DNA from: Actinokineospora enzanensis DSM 44649 | GTDB taxonomy: Bacteria > Actinomycetota > Actinomycetes > Mycobacteriales > Pseudonocardiaceae | NCBI RefSeq assembly: GCF_000374445.1 | Contig: NZ_KB894403.1 | Location: 210,435-274,434 of the forward strand | Direction of reading: 5' to 3' | Length of the DNA: 64,000 bases | Position numbers and translations under genes: made by a program | Notes under the pieces: generated by a model | Told to the model about the DNA's origin: nothing | Database searches by the model: none | The model's input: only the letters and a program-made list of their open reading frames with translations | Shown: positions 43,249 through 51,859 of the stretch, piece after piece | Numbering within the stretch: the stretch's first letter is position 1 | How the letters are laid out: every line of letters begins with the position of its first letter

Positions 43249-43281
43249 TGTATCGCTGATACAGTCCATATCAATGATACA
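43249..43281. promoter_or_regulatory. Double TetR-type operator
   Basis: Two related palindromes, TGTATCGCTGATACA (43249-43263) and CATATCAATGATACA (43267-43281), start 18 bp apart. The second one contains the ATG of the TetR gene. Consensus TGTATC-N3-GATACA. Pairs of this kind bind two dimers in some TetR systems. Confidence 0.7.
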
Positions 43282-43831
43282 GAGAAGTGACACCTGGCGG
43301 TCCCTCCTCGACGCCGCCACCGACCACATCGCCCGCAACGGGCCCGATGCCCCGCTGCGCGCGATCTGTGACCAGGCAGGAGTCCGCCTGCCCACGCTCT
43401 ACCACTTCTTCGGCGACAAACAAGGTCTCCTCGACGCCGTCCTCGACGCCTGCCTGGAGCGCTACCTCGACCACAAGCGCGGGCTCGAACCCACCGGCGA
43501 CGTCCGCACCGACCTGCGTCGGGGCTGGGACCTGCACATCGGCTTCGTCCGCGCCCACCCCAGGATCCACCCGCTGCTCTTCCCGCCAGGCTCCGCCGCC
43601 GCCCGCCGGAGCCTGGAACCACTGAGGGCAGGCTTCGAGCACCTCGCGCGGACCGGCACACTACGACCCGGTCTCACCGCCGAGGTGGCGACGAGATCAC
43701 TGAGCTCGGCGTTGCGCGGCGTGGCCACCACGATCAGTCTCGACCCGGACCGACGCGACAACCTCAAGCTCTCGACAACCGTGCGCGATGCCGTCATCGA
43801 CGCACTGCTCAACCGAAGGAGAACGACGTGA
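43274..43831 (+). CDS. TetR-family transcriptional regulator
   Basis: A 185-residue TetR repressor: WRSLLDAATDHIARNGPDAPLRAICDQAGVRLPTLYHFFGDKQGLLDAV is the DNA-binding domain. The C-terminal half is typical of TetR_C domains and has no predictable ligand. The ATG sits within an operator-like palindrome and lacks a Shine-Dalgarno, so the mRNA may be leaderless. The downstream SDR gene overlaps its stop by four bases (GTGA), indicating one operon under autoregulation. Confidence 0.85.
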   Translation: MIQRSDTWRSLLDAATDHIARNGPDAPLRAICDQAGVRLPTLYHFFGDKQGLLDAVLDACLERYLDHKRGLEPTGDVRTDLRRGWDLHIGFVRAHPRIHPLLFPPGSAAARRSLEPLRAGFEHLARTGTLRPGLTAEVATRSLSSALRGVATTISLDPDRRDNLKLSTTVRDAVIDALLNRRRTT

Positions 43832-44580
43832 CCTTATTGACCGACAAGGTCATCCTCATCACCGGCGCCAGCACCGGCATCGGCGCCGACGCCGCCCGCC
43901 TGTTCGCCCGCGAGGGCGCGCAGGTCGTGCTCACCGCACGCAGTGAGGGACTGCTCGCCGAGCTCAGCGACGAGATCACCGCCGCGGGCGGCACCGCCAG
44001 CCACGTCGCCGCCGACGTCTGCAACACCGACGACGTCGAACGCGTGGTGAAGACCGTCCTGGAACGACACGGCAGGCTCGACGGCGCGTTCAACAACGCG
44101 GGCGTCGGACAGGCCAGCGCCAAGATCGCCGACGTCGACGAGGAGATCTTCGACCACATCTTCAACGTCAACGTCAAGGGCGTCTGGCTGGCCATGCGCG
44201 CCGAGATCCGCGCCATGCTGGAGGCGGGCGCACCCGGCTCCATCGTCAACACCAGCAGCGTCGGCGGCCTGCGCGGCGGCCGCACCCTCGGCGCCTACTC
44301 CGCCAGCAAACACGCCGTCATCGGCCTGAGCCGCTCCGCGGCCCAGGACTACGGCCCCGACGGGATCCGGGTCAACGTGCTCGCCCCCGGCACCACCGAC
44401 ACCCCGATGATCGCGGGCTGGCGGGAACGCGGCATCATCGTCCATCTCGACTCGGTCACCCCGCTGCGCCGCAGCGCCCAACCGATCGAGGTCGCCGAGG
44501 CCGCCGCCTGGCTGCTCAGCGACCGCGCCTCCTACGTCACCGGCGCCACCTTCACCGTCGACGGCGGCATGGTCGCCTGA
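43828..44580 (+). CDS. Short-chain dehydrogenase/reductase
   Basis: A 250-residue classical SDR: cofactor motif TGASTGIG (12-19), NNAG (89-92), N114, S143/S144, and catalytic Y157 and K161 (YSASK). R38 at the end of strand 2 (LTAR) favours NADP(H). GTG start overlaps the TetR stop by four bases. Substrate unknown, presumably the inducer pathway of the regulator. Confidence 0.9.
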   Translation: MTLLTDKVILITGASTGIGADAARLFAREGAQVVLTARSEGLLAELSDEITAAGGTASHVAADVCNTDDVERVVKTVLERHGRLDGAFNNAGVGQASAKIADVDEEIFDHIFNVNVKGVWLAMRAEIRAMLEAGAPGSIVNTSSVGGLRGGRTLGAYSASKHAVIGLSRSAAQDYGPDGIRVNVLAPGTTDTPMIAGWRERGIIVHLDSVTPLRRSAQPIEVAEAAAWLLSDRASYVTGATFTVDGGMVA

Positions 44581-44586
44581 CCCGCG

Positions 44587-45900
44587 CTACACCCGGGCGG
44601 GCCACCGTCGGTGCGTCCCGTCGATCACGTAGCGGTGTGTGTGCCGCCAGCCCTCGGCGCACCACGTCGCCCCCGCTACGTGCGGGTGCCCGCCGGACAG
44701 ATCCGCGTGCACGTGCTCCACCACGTCAGCACCACGCCACACCCGGACCCCATAGAACAACCCGACCGCCGCCACCACAGTCAGACAACCCAGCGCGGCG
44801 GCGGGGGACAGCACCGCGCCCAAAACCCCAGCCAGCACATACGTCACCAACCAGGCCGCATGCGACAAAGCGTACTGCGCCGCGAACAACGCCGGTAGGT
44901 CATCGGCCGACCCCGACACCCGGATCAACCGACCCACCGGCGTCAACACCGCCGAATACGCCACCCCGAACACCAGCCACAACCCCAACAACGCCCACCA
45001 ACCGGCGGACAGCAGCACCACACCCACCGCCATCGCGATCACCAACGCGACACCCGCCCGGACCATCACCACCCGATCCGGCACGCGGTCCAGCACGCGG
45101 GGGAGCAGCAGCGCGGCCGACATCGACCCCGCCCCGAACACCCCCAACGCCACCGCCACCGAGGTCTGCCCCAACCCCAGGTCACCCCGCACCACCACGA
45201 CCGTGTTCACCAACACCATCGCCCCACCCGCCGCCGCGGCCAGGTTCAACCCCAGCTGCGCCCGCAACCGAGGCGTGAACACGAACACCCGCACACCCCG
45301 AAACACCCGCTCCGACAACGACGCACGCACAGACGCGCGCCCCGGCAGCGTCAACGTCACCACCAACGCCGCCGACACCAGGAACCCCAGCGCCGTACCC
45401 ACGAACAGCCACGAGAACCCGATCACCGTCAACAACCCGGCCGCCAACACCGGACTCACCACCGACTCCAGGTCATAAGCCACACGCGACAACGACAACG
45501 CCCGCGTGTACTCCCGCTCCTCGGTGAGTACCAACGGGATCACCGCCTGGAACGCCGGAGTGAACGCCGCCGACGCCACCTGCAACACCGCGACCAACAC
45601 CACCACCTGCCACACCGCATCCACCCACGGCAACACCACCACCGACGCGCACCGCACCAGATCCAGCGACACCAGCAACGTCCGACGCGGCACCCGGTCC
45701 ACCACCGCCGTCGCCAACGGCGCCACCACCACGTTCGCGACCATCTTCACCGCGAGCAGACCGGCGAGCACCACCCCGGCGTCCACCCCGGCCAGCTCAT
45801 AGGCCAACAGCCCCAGCGCCACCGTCGCCAACCCGGTGCCCACCAACGCCACGACCTGCGCGGTGAACAACCGCCGGTAGACGCGATCCCCGAGCACCAC
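44587..45900 (-). CDS. MFS-type exporter
   Basis: A 437-residue major-facilitator protein with 12 hydrophobic segments, resembling enterobactin/macrolide exporters (MFS_3 type): LFTAQVVALVGTGLATVALGLLAYEL, VVAPLATAVVDRVPRRTLL. After the last helix there is a hydrophilic tail of about 40 residues. The GTG at 45900 has GGAGAGG at a suitable distance; GTG at 45906 is an alternative. It ends seven bases from the convergent SDR gene. Confidence 0.85.
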   Translation of the reverse strand: MVLGDRVYRRLFTAQVVALVGTGLATVALGLLAYELAGVDAGVVLAGLLAVKMVANVVVAPLATAVVDRVPRRTLLVSLDLVRCASVVVLPWVDAVWQVVVLVAVLQVASAAFTPAFQAVIPLVLTEEREYTRALSLSRVAYDLESVVSPVLAAGLLTVIGFSWLFVGTALGFLVSAALVVTLTLPGRASVRASLSERVFRGVRVFVFTPRLRAQLGLNLAAAAGGAMVLVNTVVVVRGDLGLGQTSVAVALGVFGAGSMSAALLLPRVLDRVPDRVVMVRAGVALVIAMAVGVVLLSAGWWALLGLWLVFGVAYSAVLTPVGRLIRVSGSADDLPALFAAQYALSHAAWLVTYVLAGVLGAVLSPAAALGCLTVVAAVGLFYGVRVWRGADVVEHVHADLSGGHPHVAGATWCAEGWRHTHRYVIDGTHRRWPARV

Positions 45901-46031
45901 GGTCACTCCTCTCCAGACATACCCCGCCGGGCGACCATAGGGCCCGGAACCCGTTGCGTCGATGCCGCAAATGCAACAAACCCGCAGGTGAGAGGCATGT
46001 GCGGGGATCCGTGGGGACCCCCGCACACCGC

Positions 46032-46202
46032 TCACGACCCCTGCCGCCCCCACCGCCGGGCCGCCAACGCGACCGCGACATGCACGGCCAGACCCGCGAG
46101 CGCCACGAACAGACCGAACCGATAACCGAACCCGATGTGCACGACCAGGCCGACCACGAGCACCAACGTCGCGACCACCCGTGCCAGGTGCTGCCGGGTC
46201 AC
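46032..46202 (-). CDS. Small two-helix membrane protein
   Basis: A 56-residue protein beginning MTRQHLARVVATLVL, with two hydrophobic stretches (about 8-24 and 29-48) and a basic C-terminus (RRWGRQGS). Its GTG overlaps the stop of the methyltransferase gene (GTGA, 46199-46202), strongly suggesting that it is translated. Function unknown; it belongs to the TetR-controlled unit. Confidence 0.6.
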   Translation of the reverse strand: MTRQHLARVVATLVLVVGLVVHIGFGYRFGLFVALAGLAVHVAVALAARRWGRQGS

Positions 46203-46822
46203 GGCTTGTCCGCCCGGACGCAGTGCAGGAACGACACCTGGTGCACCGACCGCCGCTCGAACCCGGCCGCGGCCGCCATCGGCTCGATCCGCCCCACCGG
46301 GTTCTCGCTCATCGCCGTGCCCGCCGTCCCACCCACCAGGTGCCGCACCAACCGGCTGCGCGGCGGCCGGAAGTCGGCCAGCAGCAACCGCCCACCCGGC
46401 CGCAACACCCGGAACATCTCGCCGAACGCCGCCTCCCGCACCTCCGCCGGGATGTGGTGCACCGCCAGACTCGACACCACCACGTCCACCGACGCGTCCG
46501 GCAGCGGTAACGCCTCGGCCCCGCCCAGCTCGAACAGGCAGTTCGCGCTCCCGCGAGCCCGCCGCGCCTGCTCGATCATCTGCTCCGACGGATCGATCCC
46601 GACCGCGCTGCCCTGCCTGCCCGCCGCCCGCGCCGCCAGCGCGGTGAGGTAGCCGGGACCGCAGCCCACGTCGAGGACCCGGTCACCGGGGCGGACCCCG
46701 GCCAACTCCACCAACCGACCGAACGTGCGCGCCCGGTGCCCGACGAAGGCGACCGAGGAGAACGCGTCGTAGAGCCGGGCGTGTCGGATCACGCCCGACC
46801 CGTGGCCGTGCGACAACCGCAT
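46199..46822 (-). CDS. Class I SAM-dependent methyltransferase
   Basis: A 207-residue methyltransferase of the UbiE/Methyltransf_11 group: GDRVLDVGCGPGYLTALAARA (about 46-66), VGIDPSEQMIEQAR, and LPDASVDVVVSSLAVHHIP. The SNPVGRIEPMAAAAGF end is like other small-molecule methyltransferases. It is divergent from a TetR gene, with two identical-type operators in the 86-bp gap, so likely repressed by it. Confidence 0.87.
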   Translation of the reverse strand: MRLSHGHGSGVIRHARLYDAFSSVAFVGHRARTFGRLVELAGVRPGDRVLDVGCGPGYLTALAARAAGRQGSAVGIDPSEQMIEQARRARGSANCLFELGGAEALPLPDASVDVVVSSLAVHHIPAEVREAAFGEMFRVLRPGGRLLLADFRPPRSRLVRHLVGGTAGTAMSENPVGRIEPMAAAAGFERRSVHQVSFLHCVRADKP

Positions 46823-46834
46823 CGAGACCCCTAA

Positions 46835-46879
46835 CTTAGTAACGACTAAGAACCACGGCGGAGCTTAGTCACCACTAAG
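46835..46879. promoter_or_regulatory. Paired TetR operators
   Basis: CTTAGT-N4-ACTAAG occurs twice, at 46835-46850 and 46864-46879, with starts 29 bp apart, in the divergent region between the methyltransferase and TetR genes. Both half-sites are perfect in both copies. Confidence 0.85.
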
Positions 46880-46908
46880 TTAGCCGGCAAGCCCGATAGG
46901 ATCACCAC

Positions 46909-47517
46909 GTGAGCGAACGGCCAAGACGCACCCGCATGTCCGCCGCGGACCGGCGCGAATCCATCCTCGACGCCGCCACCCGCGTCTTCGCCGACACCGG
47001 CTACCGCGCGGGCAAGACCGCCGCCGTCGCCCGGCTGGTCGGGGTCAGCGAACCGGTCGTCTTCCAGAACTTCGGCACCAAGTCCGCCCTGTTCGCCGCC
47101 GTCGTCGAACGCACCGCCGACCAGGTCTGCGCCCAGCTCGCCCACCTCACCGCGAGCCCCGTCCCGGTCCCTGGCCTGCTCCGCGCCCTGCTCGCCCCCG
47201 GCCACCTCGCCGACTTCCACGGCGCGGGCCACCCGGGCGCCATCTTCGCCGACGCCGCCACGATCACCGACGAACCCGCCGTGGAGTCCGCCGCGCGCGC
47301 CGCGGCCCAACGCTTCGCCGCGACACTGGCCGGGCTGCTGCGGCGCGGCCAGGACGACGGGGACCTGCGTACGACACTGGATGCCGAGGCGGCCGCTTGG
47401 TGGTTGCTGTCGCTGGTCGCCTCCCAGCGATACCGACAGGCCACGGCCGAACACCCGGACGACATCGAAGCCCGGTTGGCGGACACGACGCTGGAGTACC
47501 TCGTCGGCCCGCGGTGA
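46909..47517 (+). CDS. TetR-family transcriptional regulator
   Basis: A 202-residue TetR repressor: RESILDAATRVFADTGYRAGKTAAVARLVGVSEPVVFQNFGTKSALFAAV is the helix-turn-helix domain. GTG start at 46909. It is the likely ligand-responsive repressor of itself and the methyltransferase/small membrane protein genes through the CTTAGT-N4-ACTAAG pair. Confidence 0.88.
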   Translation: MSERPRRTRMSAADRRESILDAATRVFADTGYRAGKTAAVARLVGVSEPVVFQNFGTKSALFAAVVERTADQVCAQLAHLTASPVPVPGLLRALLAPGHLADFHGAGHPGAIFADAATITDEPAVESAARAAAQRFAATLAGLLRRGQDDGDLRTTLDAEAAAWWLLSLVASQRYRQATAEHPDDIEARLADTTLEYLVGPR

Positions 47518-47557
47518 GCCGCCGTGGACGAGCCCGGAAGGGGTTTCGATGTCGACT

Positions 47558-47585
47558 ACTTGACATAATGTCGATTATCAACCAA
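47558..47585. other. dif-like recombination site
   Basis: A 28-bp site arranged as 11-bp arm ACTTGACATAA, six-base centre TGTCGA, 11-bp arm TTATCAACCAA. Its inner part CATAATGTCGATTAT matches the inner part of E. coli dif at 13 of 15 positions and has the XerC/XerD arm polarity (..ATAA / TTAT..). It lies in the AT-richer gap before a tyrosine recombinase gene. It is also possible that it is a phage-type attachment site. Confidence 0.6.
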
Positions 47586-47826
47586 ACGTCGACCTGTGGA
47601 TCCGACGTGTGTGTACATGGACATGAAGCGTCACGGTGACGAATCGGACGTATCAGACTCGGGTCGCAGACCGTCGATGATGATCATCACGTTCGGCAGT
47701 CGCGGGCATGTGGACGTGCTCGTCACGCGGCCGTCGGCCGAGGGCGAGTGTTGCGCGCGTCGGTGTGCAAGCCGCGTCGTTGACCTGCGTCGATCCCCGA
47801 TGATCAGCGGATCTCTCGAACGCATG

Positions 47827-47856
47827 TTTGATGCATAATCGCGGTTATGCATCAAA
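47827..47856. other. Second dif-like 30-bp perfect palindrome
   Basis: Arms TTTGATGCATAA (47827-47838) and TTATGCATCAAA (47845-47856) flank the six-base centre TCGCGG. The layout (ATAA, six bases, TTAT) equals that of the site at 47558, but with perfectly symmetric arms. It ends 24 bp before the recombinase start, so it could be the enzyme's core site or an autoregulatory operator. The 240 bp between the two sites hold no gene. Confidence 0.6.
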
Positions 47857-47880
47857 TACCGACATGATCCGACTGTCGGT

Positions 47881-48873
47881 GTGGTGCGGTATGTACCCAC
47901 GGTGATGTTGATCGAGGCGCAGGACGCCTTCTTCCTCGCCCGGCGGTCCCGGAAGGACTCGCCGCACACGACGGCGGCGTATCGGCGGGACCTGGCCGGG
48001 GTGAACGGCGGGGTGGTCGAGGTGTGCGGGCGGGAGGCGGCCGCGATCGACCTGGACGAGGTGACCGCCGGAGTGCTGCGGGAGGCGTTCGGCGTGTTCG
48101 CGGACTCGCACGCGAAGAGTTCGGTGGCGCGGGCCTGGTCGACGTGGAACCAGTTCTTCCAGTTCTGTGTGGCGGACGGGCTGGTGGCGGGCAACCCGAT
48201 GGGCGGGGTCGGCAGGCCGCGGCCCACTCCCCTCTCCCCCAAGCCGCTGCGGGGCGAGCGGACGCCCGAGGAGCTGTTGTCGGCGGTGGCCGGTGGCGCA
48301 CGGCGGGCGCGCGCGCCGTGGCCGGAGCGGGACCTGCTGGTGTTGGCGTTGGGGCTGGTGGCCGGGTTGCGCGCGGCGGAGATGCGGGCGTTGCTGCGGT
48401 CGTCGGTGGTGGGGCGGTCGGGTGAGCGGCGGTTGTTCGTGCGGGGGAAGGCGAGCCGGGAGCGGTCGATCCCGATCGAGGTGCCGTTGGAGCGGGTGAT
48501 CGAGTCCTATCTGGCGTCCTGTGAACGGAAGTTCCCCACGGCCAGGTTCGGGGACGAGTCGCCGCTGGTGCTGGGCACCGACGGCGAGGGCATCGGACGC
48601 GGGGCGCTGGACTACCTGGTGAAGTGCTGTTTCCGGGCGGCGGGCCTGCAGGACCGGGTCCCGGCGGGGGCGAACCTGCACGCGTTGCGGCACACGTTCG
48701 CGACGCGGTTGGCCGAGGACGGGGCGAACGCGGTGGAGATCATGGTGCTGCTCGGGCACGCGAGCCTGGCCACGAGTCAGAACTACATCGACGCGACGGG
48801 GGCGCAGCGGCGGGCGGCGGCGGCGAGCAACCGCACCTATCGGGTGTTGGGTGAGCTGGCGGGCGAGGAGTAG
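47881..48873 (+). CDS. Tyrosine recombinase (XerC/D-like integrase)
   Basis: A 330-residue phage-integrase-family enzyme with an N-terminal SAM-like core-binding domain (about 10-110). The catalytic set is complete: R164 (AGLRAAE), K190, H267 and R270 (HALRHTF), H293 (LGHAS) and nucleophile Y302 (SQNYID). Length and C-terminus are Xer-like. GTG start at 47881. Two dif-like sites lie just upstream. It may be a Xer-type resolvase encoded beside its site or the integrase of a mobile element using dif. Confidence 0.88.
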   Translation: MVRYVPTVMLIEAQDAFFLARRSRKDSPHTTAAYRRDLAGVNGGVVEVCGREAAAIDLDEVTAGVLREAFGVFADSHAKSSVARAWSTWNQFFQFCVADGLVAGNPMGGVGRPRPTPLSPKPLRGERTPEELLSAVAGGARRARAPWPERDLLVLALGLVAGLRAAEMRALLRSSVVGRSGERRLFVRGKASRERSIPIEVPLERVIESYLASCERKFPTARFGDESPLVLGTDGEGIGRGALDYLVKCCFRAAGLQDRVPAGANLHALRHTFATRLAEDGANAVEIMVLLGHASLATSQNYIDATGAQRRAAAASNRTYRVLGELAGEE

Positions 48874-48943
48874 AACGCTCATTTCCCCGGGACGGCGGCC
48901 GATGGGTGGATCAACGGCGGCGGAGCGGGAACGGGGCGGGGCA

Positions 48944-50527
48944 ATGCGGGTGCTGGACGATCGGTCGGTCCGGACGAAGATCTTCTCCGTGCTGGCGGTG
49001 GCGTCGCTGGGGATCGTGACGGTGGCGGTGAGCACCCATCTGGCGTTGGCGGACATGTCCGGCACCGCGGACGGCCTGTACGAGCGGGGTATCGCCGCGG
49101 GGTTGCAGGAGTCGCTGGTGCACCAGCAGGAGATCAAGGTCCGGATGGACCTGATGGGGCACGTCGGCGCGCCGGTCGACCAGCGGGCGTCGTGGGAGAA
49201 GGCGATCACCGCGGACGAGGCCGAGCTGGACGCGGCGGTGGCGCGGTACGAGCAACTGGTGGGCAACACCGACGACCTGGCGCCGTTCCTGAGCAGCTGG
49301 GGTCAGGTGCGGATGCTGTACCAGGGTGCGTTGCTGCCCGCGGCGCGGGTGGGTGACCAGGCCGCGTGGTGGTCGGCGTACAACGACAAGGTGGCGCCGG
49401 TGATCAAGCAGGCGGCGTCGGCGTTGGACGCGTTGGAGCTGCGGCGGGACGCGGAGGGGGCGCAGGCGCGGGAGGACGCGCGGGCGTCGTGGGCGTGGGG
49501 TGAGTGGTTCAGCCTGGTGGTGTCGGGGTTGGCGTTGGTGGGCGCGGTGGCGTTGGGGTTGTTGGTGACGCGGCGGCTCACGCGGCCGTTGGGGCATGTG
49601 GCGTCGGCGTTGGCGGGGTTGGCGCGGGGGGATCTGACGGCGCGGGTGCCGGTGTCGGGTCGGGACGAGGTCGGTCGGATGGCGGAGACGTTGAACGAGG
49701 CGATCTCCAGTGTGGGGGCGACGCTGGGTGAGATCGAGCGGTCGGCCTCGGAGCTGCGGTCGGCGTCGGGTCGGGTGGCTGCGGCGAGTGGGCGGATGGC
49801 GAAGGACGCGGACCAGGGGCGTTCGCGTACGGGTGAGGTGGCGGGGTCGGCGTCGCGGGTGACGACGAACGTGCGGTCGGTGGCGTCGGGTTCGGCGGAG
49901 ATGTCGGAGGCGGTGTCGGCGATCGCGCAGAGCGCGGGTGAGGCCGTGCGGGTGGTGGAGCAGGCGGTGTCGGCGGCGGCGGGGACGGCGGAGACGATCT
50001 CGCGGTTGGGTACGTCGAGCTCGGAGATCGGGGCGGTGGTGAAGACGATCTCGGCGATCGCGCAGCAGACGAACCTGTTGGCGTTGAACGCGACGATCGA
50101 GGCGGCGCGGGCGGGTTCGGCGGGGCGTGGGTTCGCGGTGGTGGCCGGTGAGGTGAAGGACCTGGCGCAGGAGACGGCGCGGGCGACGGAGGACATCGCA
50201 CGGCGGGTGGAGGCGATCCAGGCGGACACGTCGGCGGCGGTGTCGGCGATTGCGGATATCAACGGGATCATCGGGCAGATCAACCAGCACCAGCTGACGA
50301 TCGCGTCGGCGGTGGAGGAGCAGGAGGCGACGACGGGTGAGATGAACCGGTCGTTGGCGGAGGCGGCGGCGGGGTCGTCGGATATCTCGGAGCACATCGG
50401 CGAGGTGGCGGCGGTGGCGGACTCGGTGGCCGAGGGTGCGGGTGAGACGCGGGGGGCGGCGCGGGAGCTGTCGTTGTTGTCGGCGCGGTTGAACGCGTTG
50501 GTGTCGCGGTTCCGGATCGAGGCGTAG
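48944..50527 (+). CDS. Methyl-accepting chemotaxis-type receptor
   Basis: A 527-residue MCP: membrane helix 1 (about 12-34), extracytoplasmic four-helix-bundle domain (35-182), membrane helix 2 (about 183-207), HAMP domain (208-262) and signalling domain whose hairpin tip reads [22 protein letters not shown]. No PAS or cache fold is seen. It stands alone without che genes in the window, so it may couple to another output or to distant che genes. ATG at 48944 follows a G-rich site. Confidence 0.9.
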   Translation: MRVLDDRSVRTKIFSVLAVASLGIVTVAVSTHLALADMSGTADGLYERGIAAGLQESLVHQQEIKVRMDLMGHVGAPVDQRASWEKAITADEAELDAAVARYEQLVGNTDDLAPFLSSWGQVRMLYQGALLPAARVGDQAAWWSAYNDKVAPVIKQAASALDALELRRDAEGAQAREDARASWAWGEWFSLVVSGLALVGAVALGLLVTRRLTRPLGHVASALAGLARGDLTARVPVSGRDEVGRMAETLNEAISSVGATLGEIERSASELRSASGRVAAASGRMAKDADQGRSRTGEVAGSASRVTTNVRSVASGSAEMSEAVSAIAQSAGEAVRVVEQAVSAAAGTAETISRLGTSSSEIGAVVKTISAIAQQTNLLALNATIEAARAGSAGRGFAVVAGEVKDLAQETARATEDIARRVEAIQADTSAAVSAIADINGIIGQINQHQLTIASAVEEQEATTGEMNRSLAEAAAGSSDISEHIGEVAAVADSVAEGAGETRGAARELSLLSARLNALVSRFRIEA

Positions 50528-50577
50528 TCGTCGAGGCGTTGGTCGGCGGGGCCGTGGTGGCTGGTTAGGGTTGGTCG

Positions 50578-51507
50578 GTGCGGCGCAGGCTTCGTTCTCC
50601 CCTTCCGCAGCGTCATGGTCTGGACGCGGCGCGGTTGCGGCTGCCCGAGGTGGGGGCGTGGGCGACGGTGTTGGAGCACTTGGTGGAGCGTCTCCCCCGG
50701 GTGGATCCGGCGCGGATCGAGGGGATGTTGCGGGAGGGTCGGATCGTCGGTGTGGACGGTCCGGTGGCGGTGGACGCGCCGTATGTGCCGGGGTCGTTCG
50801 TGTGGTTCCACCGGGATCTGCCGGAGGAGGTGCCGGTGCCGTTCGAGGTGGGGGTGGTGCACCGGGACTCGGACATCGTGGTGGTGGACAAGCCGCATTT
50901 CCTGGCGTCGATCCCGCGGGGCAGGCATGTGGTGGAGACGGCGCTGGTGCGGTTGCGGCGGCAGTTGGGGATCCCGGAGCTGAGTCCGGCGCACCGGTTG
51001 GACCGGGTGACGGCGGGTTTGTTGATGTTCGTGGTGCGGCCGGAGCTGCGTGGTCGGTATCAGACGTTGTTCCGGGACCGGCTGGTGGTGAAGGAGTACG
51101 AGGCGGTGGCGCCGGTGGATCCGGGGTTGGCGTTGCCGGTGGTGGTGCGGAGTCGGATCGTGAAGGAGCGGGGGGTGATCACGGCCCAGGAGGTGCCGGG
51201 TGTGGTGAACGCGGTGACGCGGGTGGAGCTGGTGGCGTCGCGGGGTGGGCTGGGGCGGTATCGGTTGGTGCCGGAGACGGGGCGGACGCATCAGCTGCGG
51301 GTGCATATGGCGGGGTTGGGGGTGCCGATCCTGGGGGATGATTTCTATCCGGTGTTGCGGGAGAAGGCGCTGGATGATTTTTCTCGGCCGTTGCAGTTGT
51401 TGGCTCGGGTGTTGGAGTTCGTGGATCCGGTGTCGGGGGTGTTGCGGCGGTTTGAGAGTGGGTTGGGGTTGGGGGCGTGGGAGTCGCCTGGTGAGTGGGG
51501 TTGTTGA
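50578..51507 (+). CDS. RluA-family pseudouridine synthase
   Basis: A 309-residue pseudouridine synthase. The catalytic aspartate is D142 in HRLDRVTAGL; VVHRDSDIVVVDKPHFL and GRTHQLRVHMAGLGVPILGDDFY are standard RluA text. It should modify uridines in rRNA or tRNA; the target cannot be predicted. GTG start at 50578, 50 bp after the chemoreceptor gene. A very strong hairpin follows at 51625. Confidence 0.9.
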   Translation: MRRRLRSPLPQRHGLDAARLRLPEVGAWATVLEHLVERLPRVDPARIEGMLREGRIVGVDGPVAVDAPYVPGSFVWFHRDLPEEVPVPFEVGVVHRDSDIVVVDKPHFLASIPRGRHVVETALVRLRRQLGIPELSPAHRLDRVTAGLLMFVVRPELRGRYQTLFRDRLVVKEYEAVAPVDPGLALPVVVRSRIVKERGVITAQEVPGVVNAVTRVELVASRGGLGRYRLVPETGRTHQLRVHMAGLGVPILGDDFYPVLREKALDDFSRPLQLLARVLEFVDPVSGVLRRFESGLGLGAWESPGEWGC

Positions 51508-51589
51508 TAACCGGTGCTCGTTGGGGTGGTTCGGCGGGGCGCGGGGCGGTCGGTGTAGAGATGCATAGCGGCTGGTGCTGTGTTTATTG

Positions 51590-51790
51590 GCCTCGGCTTC
51601 GCCTCGGCGGCGGGATCGCCTTCAGCCGGTCTCTTCCCACCCGATCCCACTCGGCCCTGGGGGCCTCCTGGGATCGGGTGGGAAGAGACCGGCGCGATCC
51701 CGCGTGGTGGGCCAGTCAGGGGTGGCTGAGTTGGGAGTGGTCGGGTTGGGGGTGGCTGGGGTGGGGGTGGCCGAGTTGGGGGGGGTGAGT
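51590..51790 (+). repeat. Intergenic repeat with 15-bp units, copy B
   Basis: Contains CGGCTTCGCCTCGG, a large hairpin (listed separately), GCGATCCCGCGTGGTGG and then four 15-bp units at 51719-51733, 51734-51748, 51749-51763 and 51764-51778 with consensus GGGGTGGYYGRGTTG, followed by a G7 run. Module and units match copy A at 13.9 kb, which lacks the hairpin insertion. Confidence 0.75.
51625..51693. terminator. Very strong bidirectional hairpin
   Basis: Perfect 25-bp inverted repeat: left arm 51625-51649 (starting GCCGGTCTCTTCCC), right arm 51669-51693, 19-base loop. It lies between the convergent pseudouridine synthase and PPOX genes and may terminate both. It splits the repeat module that is continuous in the 13.9-kb copy. 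Confidence 0.8.
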
Positions 51791-51859
51791 TTAGGCCGGG
51801 TTCTCTGGGAAGTGGCAGGCTGCTTGGTGCAGGAGGCGGTCCGAGCGTGGTGACGGGGC

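Noticed and set aside
51495-51788. Tryptophan/glycine-rich small protein
   Set aside because: The frame simply translates the 15-bp G-rich tandem repeat and the hairpin; no Shine-Dalgarno, no family.
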